In this document: one piece after another, positions 1 to 8,182 of the stretch
Layout of the letters: every line of letters begins with the position of its first letter
Numbering within the stretch: the stretch's first letter is position 1
NCBI GenBank assembly: GCA_031409775.1
Contig: JANNXY010000005.1
Span: forward strand, 1 to 45,173
Direction of reading: 5' to 3'
DNA: 45,173 bases
From: JANNXY01 sp031409775
Lineage (GTDB): Bacteria > Patescibacteriota > Minisyncoccia > Phycocordibacterales > CAIZIN01
Position numbers and translations under genes: made by a program
The notes under the pieces: model-generated
Database searches by the model: none
The model's input: only the letters and a program-made list of their open reading frames with translations
Told to the model about the DNA's origin: nothing

Positions 1-37
1 TCGAGAGCTGTTACCTCCTTTTTGATAATTGATAATA

Positions 38-57
38 CGATTTGAGCTTTCAAATCG
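38..57. repeat. Perfect 8-bp hairpin downstream of the first gene
   Basis: CGATTTGA, loop GCTT, TCAAATCG. It lies 30 nt beyond the stop of the minus-strand gene at 88-471. There is no strong U tract on either side, so it may be a weak terminator or an RNA 3'-end structure. The remaining bases 1-87 show nothing else recognisable. Confidence 0.4.
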
Positions 58-87
58 CTTCCAAACTTTCTTTTGGTTTTCATACAA

Positions 88-471
88 TTAGTATACCTGA
101 TTCTCTAGGGGAGGAGTCTCATAGGGTGGGGTCAGACCACACAAAATGACTATATCTAGACGATCCTGGTAACAGAGAAGTAACCCAAAATCATGAAAGT
201 CCCAATCATACCAACGATCAAATGTCACAAGGGTTTTGTCTTGAAAGATCAATTCACCCTCCTCTAAACCCTTGATATCGTGATGGTTAGAGTTTGTCCT
301 ACTTGTTCTGTCTGGCAACGGATCCCCTTCATTCCAAAGCTTCACTGTTCCGTCCTTGTAACAAGCAACGCCCGCATAATACTTCTCGGTCACAGATTTA
401 TTTCGCAAAGTGACAATTTGACCAATTTCTTTTCCTGTTAAACCGTTTGCTGGCAAGATTAAATTTTCCAT
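88..471 (-). CDS. Hypothetical protein, 127 aa
   Basis: I do not recognise a family. The protein is acidic, soluble and aromatic-rich (a WYDWDFHDF segment near residue 88), with a proline-rich C-terminus (PPYETPP) and no signal peptide or membrane segment. It is divergent from dnaE. A promoter with TTGACT at 506-511 and TATATT at 482-487 (spacer 18) ends 10 nt before the ATG, so the mRNA would carry almost no leader, and this supports the chosen start. Function unknown. That the gene is real rests on the promoter, an uninterrupted frame and the absence of a competing reading frame. Confidence 0.65.
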   Translation of the reverse strand: MENLILPANGLTGKEIGQIVTLRNKSVTEKYYAGVACYKDGTVKLWNEGDPLPDRTSRTNSNHHDIKGLEEGELIFQDKTLVTFDRWYDWDFHDFGLLLCYQDRLDIVILCGLTPPYETPPLENQVY

Positions 472-481
472 ATTCTACTGC

Positions 482-511
482 AATATAAACACAATTAGGT
501 TAAATAGTCAA
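482..511 (-). promoter_or_regulatory. Promoter of the 127-aa gene
   Basis: Minus-strand TTGACT (506-511), 18-nt spacer, TATATT (482-487); ATG 10 nt downstream at 471. No Shine-Dalgarno sequence. Confidence 0.55.
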
Positions 512-514
512 AAG

Positions 515-544
515 TTTCTGGATATACAGATTTTTAAGTATAAT
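515..544 (+). promoter_or_regulatory. Promoter of dnaE
   Basis: Perfect -10 TATAAT at 539-544, with a poor -35 (TTTCTG, 515-520, spacer 18). The ATG is at 555, so the expected start site leaves a leader of only 3-4 nt. Confidence 0.6.
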
Positions 545-554
545 ATCTCTACTT

Positions 555-3500
555 ATGACCCCATTTGCCCATCTCCATACACATTCTCATTATAGCCTAC
601 TCAATGCCCTGCCCAAGATCCCCGAGCTTGTAAAGAAAGCCAAGGAATCCGGCATGACTGCTCTCGCGCTCACAGACGACGGCAACATGTACGGCACGAT
701 AGAATTCTACAAAGAATGCGAGAAAGCCGGCCTGAAGCCTATTATCGGAGTAGACTTCTACCTGGCTCCGAGGACTAGGAATGACAAAGAGAGCCGGATA
801 GACGCCAAGCGAATCAGGCTTGTGCTTCTCGCGAAGAACCTCCCGGGTTACAAGAACTTACTCAAGCTCGTTACAGCGTCATATTTAGAAGGATTCTATT
901 ACAAACCCCGCATTGACAAGGAACTGATCGAGAAATATTCCGAAGGGTTGATCTGTATCGTACCTTCATTCTCTGGCAATGTCGCCCAAGCGCTAAAGAT
1001 GAGCGACAAACAAAAGGCCCTCGAGCATATCGCATTCTACAAGAAGCATTTCCCCGACCTGTACCTAGAGATCACCCACCACCCCGACATAGACAACCAC
1101 GAAGAAGTCATGAGGCAGCTAGTATCTATTGCAAAAGAAACGGAAACAAAGATAGTAGCCGCACACGATGTCTACTATATAAACCCTGATGACAAGCGTG
1201 CTGTGACTACGCTACGCTCTGTTCAGAAGAGTTTTGGCACCAGTATCGCTGACGACGATAATGGTGATTTCTCATTTATCGGTACAGAGGAGGCCAATGA
1301 GCTGTTCAAATACGAGCCAGAAGCGCTCGCCAATGCCGCCAAGATTGTCGGCATGATCGACTGCAAGCTCCCGCTCGGCAAATGGATGTTCCCCCATATC
1401 GAGATCACAAGTGGTCTGGGTCCGGACGATGAGCTCCGCAGGATCGTGTACGAAGGATTTGCGAGAAGGAACCTAGAGAAGTCCGAATCAGTAATAGCTC
1501 GTGTAGACTATGAGCTCTCCGTCATAGCGACCAAAGGCTATTCACCCTATTTCCTAGTAGTAGCAGACCTACTGCGTTATGCACATGAGCACGGGATACT
1601 GACCAACATCCGCGGATCGGTATCTGGATCTATCGTCACATACCTCGCCGGCATAACGAACATCGACCCAATCGAATACGAGATCCCATTCGAGAGGTTC
1701 CTCAACCCCGACAGGCCAAGTGCGCCGGACATCGACATGGACTTCGCCGACGATAGGCGCGACGAGATGGTGGAATATACCAAGCAGAAATACGGTGCAG
1801 ACAAGGTCGCCCAGATAGGTACGTTCGGTACGATGGCAGCACGCGGGTCAGTCCGGGACATAACCCGTGCGCTCGGCTACCCAGTCGCTGTAGGAGACAG
1901 AATCGCCAAGATGATACCTATGGGCTCCCAGGGATTCCCCATGACTCTAGAGAGAGCGCCCGAAGAAAATCCCGAATTAAAAACAGCAATAGAGAAAGAG
2001 GAGGACACCGCGAGAATCATAGAAATGGCTAAGAAAATCGAAGGTTCCGCGAGACATATCTCGGTGCATGCAGCAGGTGTGGTGATATCCCCTGTCCCGC
2101 TCACAGATGTGGTGCCGCTGCAATACGATACCAAAGGTGAGAACAAAATCATCACACAGTATGATATGTATAGCGTAGATGAAGATAATGCAGGACTCCT
2201 GAAGTTTGACTTCTTGGGACTAAAGAACCTATCAATAATTTCTGATACCATAGGTTTGGTCAAGAAAATTAAAAACGTAGAAGTAGACTACGACAATATA
2301 CCTATAGATGACAAGAAGACGTTCGAAATGCTCGCCCGTGGCGAGACAGCTGATACTTTCCAACTAAACGGTGGTGGTATGACCAAGTTTCTAGTCGACC
2401 TCAAGCCTACATCGATCCACGATATCAATGCGATGGTGGCTCTGTATCGTCCGGGACCTATCCAATTTATCCCTGACTATATCGCCCGCAAACATAACCC
2501 CAGCCTCATCACCTATCTCGATCCAGCGCTCGAAGAAATATTACGCAAGACCTATGGGATCCTCGTCTACCAGGACGACCTGCTCATGATGGCCAACAAA
2601 CTCGCAGGATACTCGTGGGGCGAAGTAGACAAATTCCGCAAAGCCGTGGGCAAGAAAATCCCGGAGGAAATGCAGAAACAAAAGGAGAAGTTCATTGCAG
2701 GCTGCGTCGAGCATTCCCACTGGCTACGCGGCAAAGCCGAAGAGCTATGGACCTGGATCGAACCGTTTGCTGCATATGGGTTCAACAAAGCTCACTCGGT
2801 GTCATACGGCCGTATCGCCTATATCACAGCGTACCTCAAGGCCAACTTCCCCGGCGAATACATGGCCAGCGTGATGACTCATGATTCGGGTGATATAGAA
2901 AAGGTTGCCGCTTCGATCCAAGAATGTAAAAGAATGAAGACTCCCGTTCTCCCTCCAGATATCAATGAAAGCTTCCGGGAATTCACATTGGTTACGAGCA
3001 CTGATGGCGACCGTATCAGGTTCGGACTTGGGTCAATAAAGAACTTCGGTGAAGGTATCGCTGACATTATCATTATCGACAGAACAGAGAATGGGAAATT
3101 CGCTAATCTCGAAGAATTTCTACGGAGAATTCAAAGTAGAAATCTTAACAAAAAGTCGCTCGAAGCATTAATTAAAACTGGGGCATTTGATAGCTTCGGC
3201 CATGATCGTGCTGTACTTCTGCACAATCTAGAATCGCTTATTTCATTTAACAAAGAATCATCCTCCCCTGCACTCCAGAGCAATTCCCTTTTCGAAGAAA
3301 TGGATATCGACACTTCCAAACTCAAGCTCGAACCTACCGAACACTCTACGCTCGACCAGAGACTACTGTGGGAGAAGGAGCTCCTCGGTCTCTACATCAC
3401 CGGGCATCCGCTAGAGAAATTCAGGTCCAGACTCGAACAGAGTATAAGTATAAACCAAGTAAAAGAAGACCTCCCCGAAGGCAATCTGGGTGTGATAAGT

Positions 3501-3725
3501 GGTATTGTAGAAGAGGTCAAAGAAATACTAACCAAGAAGGGAGACAAAATGGCATTTATAAAGCTCGCTGACTTCGTATCAACCATCGAAGTCGTCGCAT
3601 TCCCCAAGATCTACGAAGAGTACAAGAAATTCCTCGTCCCAGACGCCTGCATCAGCATCAAAGGCAAAATGTCCAAAAGAAATGATCAGGCGTCAATCAT
3701 TGCAGATGCAGTCAAAGCGTTGTAA
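555..3725 (+). CDS. dnaE: DNA polymerase III alpha subunit
   Basis: Replicative DNA polymerase of the C family (1056 aa), the catalytic subunit of the replisome. The N-terminal PHP domain starts at residue 4 (HLHTHSHYSLL). The palm carries the metal-binding aspartates in PDIDMDF (D392, D394) and in FDFLGL (D552), matching E. coli D401/D403/D555. A tandem helix-hairpin-helix region follows (NLNKKSLEALIKTGAFD), then a C-terminal OB fold (GVISGIVEEVKEI). The length is usual for short DnaE1-type enzymes. The start is set by the promoter ending 10 nt upstream and by the PHP motif beginning at once. thrS begins 9 nt after the stop. Whether a separate proofreading subunit exists cannot be seen here. 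Confidence 0.98.
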   Translation: MTPFAHLHTHSHYSLLNALPKIPELVKKAKESGMTALALTDDGNMYGTIEFYKECEKAGLKPIIGVDFYLAPRTRNDKESRIDAKRIRLVLLAKNLPGYKNLLKLVTASYLEGFYYKPRIDKELIEKYSEGLICIVPSFSGNVAQALKMSDKQKALEHIAFYKKHFPDLYLEITHHPDIDNHEEVMRQLVSIAKETETKIVAAHDVYYINPDDKRAVTTLRSVQKSFGTSIADDDNGDFSFIGTEEANELFKYEPEALANAAKIVGMIDCKLPLGKWMFPHIEITSGLGPDDELRRIVYEGFARRNLEKSESVIARVDYELSVIATKGYSPYFLVVADLLRYAHEHGILTNIRGSVSGSIVTYLAGITNIDPIEYEIPFERFLNPDRPSAPDIDMDFADDRRDEMVEYTKQKYGADKVAQIGTFGTMAARGSVRDITRALGYPVAVGDRIAKMIPMGSQGFPMTLERAPEENPELKTAIEKEEDTARIIEMAKKIEGSARHISVHAAGVVISPVPLTDVVPLQYDTKGENKIITQYDMYSVDEDNAGLLKFDFLGLKNLSIISDTIGLVKKIKNVEVDYDNIPIDDKKTFEMLARGETADTFQLNGGGMTKFLVDLKPTSIHDINAMVALYRPGPIQFIPDYIARKHNPSLITYLDPALEEILRKTYGILVYQDDLLMMANKLAGYSWGEVDKFRKAVGKKIPEEMQKQKEKFIAGCVEHSHWLRGKAEELWTWIEPFAAYGFNKAHSVSYGRIAYITAYLKANFPGEYMASVMTHDSGDIEKVAASIQECKRMKTPVLPPDINESFREFTLVTSTDGDRIRFGLGSIKNFGEGIADIIIIDRTENGKFANLEEFLRRIQSRNLNKKSLEALIKTGAFDSFGHDRAVLLHNLESLISFNKESSSPALQSNSLFEEMDIDTSKLKLEPTEHSTLDQRLLWEKELLGLYITGHPLEKFRSRLEQSISINQVKEDLPEGNLGVISGIVEEVKEILTKKGDKMAFIKLADFVSTIEVVAFPKIYEEYKKFLVPDACISIKGKMSKRNDQASIIADAVKAL

Positions 3726-3728
3726 TAT
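3700..3728 (+). promoter_or_regulatory. Internal promoter for thrS inside the dnaE 3' end
   Basis: TTGCAG (3700-3705), 17-nt spacer, TAATAT (3723-3728, overlapping the dnaE stop codon), then 6 nt to the thrS ATG. It fits the -10/6-nt/ATG pattern seen across the window. Confidence 0.5.
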
Positions 3729-3734
3729 GTCCTC

Positions 3735-5504
3735 ATGAACAACAAAGAATTCCTGTCCCACAAGCGCCATACATTGGCACATTTACTAGCTGCAGCCGTA
3801 CTAGAAATTTATCCGGATGCGCAAAATACTATTGGACCAGCGATAGATAATGGGTTTTATTATGATTTTGACTTTGGCACGCCGAAGCCGGGCGAAGGCG
3901 GCCTCTCTGAATCCGATCTGAAAGAAATCCAAAAGAAAATGAAAAAGCTATCCAACAAATGGACAGAGTTTTCTCACAAAGTTGTAACCGAGGCAGAAGC
4001 CAAAGAATATTTCAAAAACAATCCCTACAAGCTCGAGCTTATCGATGAGATAGTGGGCAAAGGTGAGGAAATCACATTCTACACCTGTGGCGACTTCACA
4101 GACCTGTGCCGTGGTGGACATTGTGACAATCCAAGCAAAGAAATTGCTGATGGTTCCTGGAAACTCTCCCGCCTTGCCGGCGCCTACTGGCGTGGTGACG
4201 AGAAGAACAAAATGCTCACCCGCATCTACGGCTTGGCATTTGACACCAAGGAAGAGATGGAAAATTACGAGGAGCAAATTATAGAAGCCGAAAAAAGAGA
4301 CCATAGGAAGCTTGGTCGTGAGCTTGGGATATTTTCCTTTGACGATTCAGTTGGTCCTGGACTGCCACTATGGCTTCCAAATGGAGGAGCTATCATCGAA
4401 GAGTTAGAAAAGCTAGCCAAGGAAACAGAGTTCGAGATGGAATATGAAAGAGTAAAAACTCCCCATCTAGCCAAGGACTCCCTCTATCTAACGTCTGGTC
4501 ATTTGCCATATTACGAGGACTCAATGTACCCACCGATGGAGTACGAGGGTGGCAAATATTATCTCAAGGCCATGAATTGTCCCCACCATCACAAGATTTT
4601 CTCTAGTGAACCCAAGAGCTACAAAGACCTACCTCTACGCCTCGCTGAATACGGTACATGTTACAGGCATGAGAAATCGGGAGAATTGTTCGGACTAATG
4701 AGAGTGCGCTCTATGCAAATGAACGATGCACATATCTACTGCACCGAAGAGCAGTTCGCAGATGAATTCAAAAAAGTAATTGATATGTATCTCTATTACT
4801 TCAAGATTTTCGGGGTAGATAAATATGTTATGCGCCTTTCTAAACATTCCAAGGAAAATTTAGGCAAGAAATACATAAATGAGCCCGAGCTATGGGTAAA
4901 GACCGAGGAAATGGTCAGGAATTGCCTAGTAGATGCAGGGGTTCCATTTGTGGAAGCTGAGAACGAAGGTGCATTCTACGGGCCCAAAATCGATGTACAA
5001 ATCTGGAGTGCTATCGGTCGTGAGTTCACCCTCGCCACCAACCAAGTCGACTTCGCAGTACCCGCGAGATTCGGACTAACATATACTGACAGAGACGGTA
5101 CAAAGAAAACCCCTCTATGCATTCACCGCGCACCACTTTCTACTCACGAGAGATTTATCGGCTTTCTTATCGAACATTACGGTGGCAACTTCCCCTTTTG
5201 GCTTGCACCCGAACAAGTCCACGTCATCGGCGTGCGCGAAGAGCACAATGAAAAGGTAAGGGAGGTTCACAAACTTCTCCGTAAGTCCGGCATCCGAGCC
5301 AAAACTGATTTAACCAATGAAGGTTTCGGTAAAAAGGTTCGTAAAGCCAAAGATCGAAAGATTCCATTTACGATAATAATCGGTGATAAAGATATTGAGG
5401 TTAATAAGGTTACTCTCGAATCTCGAGATCATGGTCAGATCGGCCAGCTAACTATCGAAGAAGTTCTAGGGAAACTAAATTTGGAAATTAAGGAAAGGAA
5501 GTAA
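3735..5504 (+). CDS. thrS: Threonyl-tRNA synthetase lacking the TGS domain
   Basis: Class II aminoacyl-tRNA synthetase charging tRNA-Thr (589 aa). It opens directly with the N2 editing domain (HTLAHLLAAAVLE), so the roughly 60-residue TGS domain of most bacterial ThrS is absent; upstream sequence is dnaE, so no longer start is possible. The catalytic core has the zinc ligands in MNCPHHH, in MNDAHIYC and in CIHRAPLSTHERF, motif 2 (TCYRHEKSGE) and a C-terminal anticodon-binding domain (QVHVIGVREEHNEKV). The editing motif HCDN in GGHCDNPS is present. A cognate tRNA-Thr(UGU) lies at 26382-26457. The gene directly follows dnaE and may be co-transcribed or use its own promoter at 3700. Confidence 0.97.
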   Translation: MNNKEFLSHKRHTLAHLLAAAVLEIYPDAQNTIGPAIDNGFYYDFDFGTPKPGEGGLSESDLKEIQKKMKKLSNKWTEFSHKVVTEAEAKEYFKNNPYKLELIDEIVGKGEEITFYTCGDFTDLCRGGHCDNPSKEIADGSWKLSRLAGAYWRGDEKNKMLTRIYGLAFDTKEEMENYEEQIIEAEKRDHRKLGRELGIFSFDDSVGPGLPLWLPNGGAIIEELEKLAKETEFEMEYERVKTPHLAKDSLYLTSGHLPYYEDSMYPPMEYEGGKYYLKAMNCPHHHKIFSSEPKSYKDLPLRLAEYGTCYRHEKSGELFGLMRVRSMQMNDAHIYCTEEQFADEFKKVIDMYLYYFKIFGVDKYVMRLSKHSKENLGKKYINEPELWVKTEEMVRNCLVDAGVPFVEAENEGAFYGPKIDVQIWSAIGREFTLATNQVDFAVPARFGLTYTDRDGTKKTPLCIHRAPLSTHERFIGFLIEHYGGNFPFWLAPEQVHVIGVREEHNEKVREVHKLLRKSGIRAKTDLTNEGFGKKVRKAKDRKIPFTIIIGDKDIEVNKVTLESRDHGQIGQLTIEEVLGKLNLEIKERK

Positions 5505-5521
5505 GAAATTTCACTCCAATC

Positions 5522-5641
5522 ACTCAAATCACCACCTCGGCCTCCGGCCACTCCTCCTAGGATAAGGAGGAGAAATGCGTGAGCTTCCCCGCCTTATCCT
5601 AGGCGGGGTGATTTGGCTTTGCAAATCGGGGCGGTAATTTA
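5522..5641. repeat. Palindromic repeat element, copy A
   Basis: About 120 bp with three stem-loops: CTCCTCCT/AGGAGGAG, CCCCGCCT/AGGCGGGG and GATTTG/CAAATC. The element at 11912-12034 is the same family in opposite orientation, sharing the GGCCACTCCTCCTA block and an identical stretch ending GGCTTTGCAAATCGGGG. Outer ends of this copy are degenerate. It sits just after thrS. Confidence 0.75.
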
Positions 5642-5922
5642 ATAGGATTGAGGAAATAAAAAAGTTAGAATCATTTCTCTATGACGAGAAATCTTCAACG
5701 TAAATACTGAGACCAACCTTCTTCTGGCTCGCCGAAATGGCGCCCCTACTATTTTGAACTCTTTTTGGGCATCCGGGTGCTGACATCCGAATCGCAAAAC
5801 TTCTATGGGAGTTGCAAGTCTCATTCCTACCCTTTTGTATTGCATTTCATGAAAGAAAAGGTTCGGAGTGAGTAATCTTCAATGAGCGTAATCATAATTC
5901 TGTGAGAATATTAGCACAAAAC
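5642..5922. other. Intergenic stretch without a clear gene
   Basis: About 280 bp between repeat copy A and the terminator of the surface-protein gene. A 68-codon minus-strand frame (5639-5845) occupies part of it, but it has no promoter of the local type, no start-site signal and no recognisable domain, so I do not call it a gene. Confidence 0.4.
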
Positions 5923-5949
5923 AAAAACCCCGCAGAGTTGCGGTTTTTT
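5923..5949 (-). terminator. Terminator of the sortase-substrate gene
   Basis: Stem CCGCA/TGCGG with an A-rich 5' arm and T runs on both sides. On the minus strand the hairpin is followed by TTTTTGTTTTG, 25 nt after the stop at 5974. The structure would also work on the plus strand. Confidence 0.8.
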
Positions 5950-5973
5950 GTTGTTTTATTATTTGAGTTTTAA

Positions 5974-7404
5974 TTAAGCTTTATTTGCTAAGTTCTCCTG
6001 CTTGAATCTATCTAGGGATGACTTCCTGTCGGACTTGGCTTTGCGGGTTACTATGTAGTATGCACCTCCTATAGAAGCGAGTGCAAGCATAGTGATGAAT
6101 CCGATGAGTTTAGCATTCTCTGTTGCTCCAGTATATGGGACCTGGGATAGATATACAGATGACAGAGTAGGTGTAAATGTAGGATAGTTAGGAGTAGTAG
6201 TGACGTGGCTTACGACTACATCAGTTTCATCATCGTTATCATCATTGTCTCTCACCACACGAACTGTACATGTATCTGTCTCGGTATGACCACGGTATTC
6301 TGCAGTGACTTTGGCAGTATATGTACCATCGTTGCTGTAGCGCTCGGTGACTTCTTCGTCGTCTCCGTCTGCATCGCGTGACCATTCGAAGTCAACATCG
6401 TCTTCGTCAACACCACTAGTTCTAGCAGTCCATGTGACCTTCTCGTCTTCTTCGGCCCTGGATGGGTCTGCTTCACATCTGACAGTCCAGTCATCATCAT
6501 CATCGTTATCATCATTGTCGTCGTTATCGACATTTACGTTACCACAGTCTACGCTCTTTGACTTGTTACCAGATCGGATAATAACCGATCCATATTTGTT
6601 GCCTTCGGAACTATAGTCTACAGTAACGCTTCGTCCAGTACGCCCATCTAGAGGTGAAGATCCAGACCATTCATAAGTATATGATCCTGTACCACCAGAT
6701 GCGTCAGCTCTCCATGTAACACTGTCGCCTTCTTCTACACTTCTATCACTAACAGTACAATATACTATAATGTCGAGGTTGTTTGGAGTTGGTTTAGTGT
6801 CTTCGTATACATTGATAGTTCCGCAGCTTACAGTCTTGGACTCGGATCCAGAATACACAGTAACTGACGCCCATCTAGACCCTGTACCTACATACGGCTT
6901 GGTAACACTAGGGCCATTGCCTACTACACCTCCGTTTCCTGACCATGAGTACGTATAATTGCCACTCCCGCCATTAGGAACTGCAAACCATGTAGCAGAG
7001 CTTCCAACCTTGATAGAGATCGCAGATGGGTAACAATACACAGTGAGCGCCGCTTTGGCCACATTGTTGTTGATATTGGTATTTATGTTTGTATTAATAT
7101 TTGTGTTGGTGTTGGTATTGGAGTTGGTGCTACCAGAGTTACAGCTATAACAATCATCGTTATCGTATCCATAGCTATAGTCGTCATAGTAACAGTCGTA
7201 ACAATCATCACGATCATCATACCAATCATCGTTATAATCACAACAATCGTCATTATAATCACCATCGTCGTGTCCACCGTCGTCATAATACCAGTCACTC
7301 TGACTGAACTGAGCATTTACAGGAGCTGGGGCAAATCCAACTACGAACAGGATTGCCAAGAAGGCTGCTGCAACTGCTATTACTTTGGAAATTTCTGATT
7401 TCAT
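5974..7404 (-). CDS. Secreted PKD-repeat surface protein with sortase anchor
   Basis: About 476 aa from the ATG at 7404. That start is chosen because a signal peptide (hydrophobic core AVAAAFLAILFVVGF, cleavage near VNA-Q) begins there; an upstream in-frame ATG at 7458 lies inside the promoter. A low-complexity segment rich in Asp, Tyr and Cys follows, then an Asn/Thr/Ile spacer (NTNTNTNINTN). Three PKD/Ig-like repeats come next, each with a Cys near both ends (VYC...VSC type), and an acidic DNDDNDD linker. The C-terminus has the sortase signature: VPYTGA, a hydrophobic helix and a basic tail (TRKAKSDRK). The sortase is the next gene upstream, so it is the likely processing enzyme. Probably a wall-anchored, metal-binding or adhesive surface protein; ligand unknown. 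Confidence 0.85.
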   Translation of the reverse strand: MKSEISKVIAVAAAFLAILFVVGFAPAPVNAQFSQSDWYYDDGGHDDGDYNDDCCDYNDDWYDDRDDCYDCYYDDYSYGYDNDDCYSCNSGSTNSNTNTNTNINTNINTNINNNVAKAALTVYCYPSAISIKVGSSATWFAVPNGGSGNYTYSWSGNGGVVGNGPSVTKPYVGTGSRWASVTVYSGSESKTVSCGTINVYEDTKPTPNNLDIIVYCTVSDRSVEEGDSVTWRADASGGTGSYTYEWSGSSPLDGRTGRSVTVDYSSEGNKYGSVIIRSGNKSKSVDCGNVNVDNDDNDDNDDDDDWTVRCEADPSRAEEDEKVTWTARTSGVDEDDVDFEWSRDADGDDEEVTERYSNDGTYTAKVTAEYRGHTETDTCTVRVVRDNDDNDDETDVVVSHVTTTPNYPTFTPTLSSVYLSQVPYTGATENAKLIGFITMLALASIGGAYYIVTRKAKSDRKSSLDRFKQENLANKA

Positions 7405-7437
7405 AATTGTTTTGATTAATTTATATATTTCTTTACT

Positions 7438-7465
7438 ATTATACACTATCTGGACCAATAGTCAA
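7438..7465 (-). promoter_or_regulatory. Promoter of the sortase-substrate gene
   Basis: TTGACT (7460-7465), 16-nt spacer, perfect TATAAT (7438-7443) in the gap after the sortase stop. It leaves a leader of about 26 nt to the ATG at 7404, so this strong promoter is not of the leaderless type. Confidence 0.75.
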
Positions 7466-7469
7466 TACT

Positions 7470-8102
7470 CTACTCCCTGTAGGCGAAATAGGCCTTCAAT
7501 ACATGCCTTTCTTGCTTCTGACCGAAAGTGTTGCATGTAGAAAGCGTAATCATATTACTGTTTGTATTGAACTCTACCAACTCTTCGCTCTGGTCCACTA
7601 GCTCGACCTCACCCGCCTTGTAAACATATGTATAGCCATCGTCCCCAGTTACATATACCAAGTCACCAGGCTTTACGTTCTTTAGATTATTAAATGCTTT
7701 GAATGCCTGGTTCTTTACTACAGAGAGCCCTGTACTATGTCCGAACACGAGTGCATTACCGCCATTTAGTCCACCTGATCCTGGGTAATATACTGCCCCT
7801 GCAAGCAGTGCATTGTCAAGCACACTGATCTCTATGCTAGGTGGAACAGATACTACTGTATCGATTCCTATAGATGCTATAGATATTCGCTTTGGCTTGA
7901 CCTGGGTCAACGGAGCAGGTGCTATATCACTAGTTGGAGCATCCACCACTGGGATAGTGATAGGCTCATCTACCACAGTAGCAGGTGCGAATTCTCGTGG
8001 AACAAGGTTAAATATATACACAATAGAAATAAGTCCCAAGAAAATGCTCGGTGCGATAGTAAAAAACATATTTCTATACTTGTTTTTGTTGAAAACTTTC
8101 AT
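7470..8102 (-). CDS. Sortase family transpeptidase
   Basis: Membrane-anchored cysteine transpeptidase (210 aa) that would link surface proteins to the wall. One N-terminal transmembrane helix (FFTIAPSIFLGLISIVYIF), a Pro/Thr-rich stalk, then the sortase beta-barrel. The catalytic residues are visible: His122 in FGHST, Cys190 in TLSTCNTFG and Arg199 in QERHVL. The neighbouring downstream gene encodes a protein with a VPYTG sorting signal, making a sortase/substrate pair. The start is fixed by a promoter whose -10 ends 6 nt before the ATG. I cannot assign the sortase class confidently; the shape (short, single N-terminal helix, TLxTC) is closest to class D/E-type enzymes. Confidence 0.92.
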   Translation of the reverse strand: MKVFNKNKYRNMFFTIAPSIFLGLISIVYIFNLVPREFAPATVVDEPITIPVVDAPTSDIAPAPLTQVKPKRISIASIGIDTVVSVPPSIEISVLDNALLAGAVYYPGSGGLNGGNALVFGHSTGLSVVKNQAFKAFNNLKNVKPGDLVYVTGDDGYTYVYKAGEVELVDQSEELVEFNTNSNMITLSTCNTFGQKQERHVLKAYFAYRE

Positions 8103-8108
8103 ATATAT

Positions 8109-8137
8109 ATATTAGCATAATATTAAGATAAAGTCAA
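8109..8137 (-). promoter_or_regulatory. Leaderless-type promoter of the sortase gene
   Basis: TTGACT (8132-8137), 17-nt spacer, TAATAT (8109-8114), exactly 6 nt to the ATG at 8102. Its -35 lies 9 bp from the -35 of the divergent promoter at 8147. Confidence 0.8.
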
Positions 8138-8146
8138 ATACAGTAG

Positions 8147-8175
8147 TTGACAGCAATCCAATAACCTGATATTAT
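8147..8175 (+). promoter_or_regulatory. Leaderless-type promoter of the CARDB protein gene
   Basis: Consensus TTGACA (8147-8152), 17-nt spacer, TATTAT (8170-8175), 7 nt to ATG 8183. An upstream in-frame ATG at 8174 overlaps the -10 and cannot be on this transcript, so translation should begin at 8183. Confidence 0.8.
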
Positions 8176-8182
8176 GCTCCCC

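Noticed and set aside
5639..5845. 68-codon minus-strand frame between the repeat and the terminator
   Set aside because: No -10 box near the start, no domain, and the start region overlaps AT-rich spacer DNA; not enough to call a gene.
7083..7316. Short-period repeats that could be read as a CRISPR or satellite
   Set aside because: They are codon-level repeats encoding the Asp/Tyr and Asn/Thr stretches of the surface protein; no spacers or conserved direct repeats exist.
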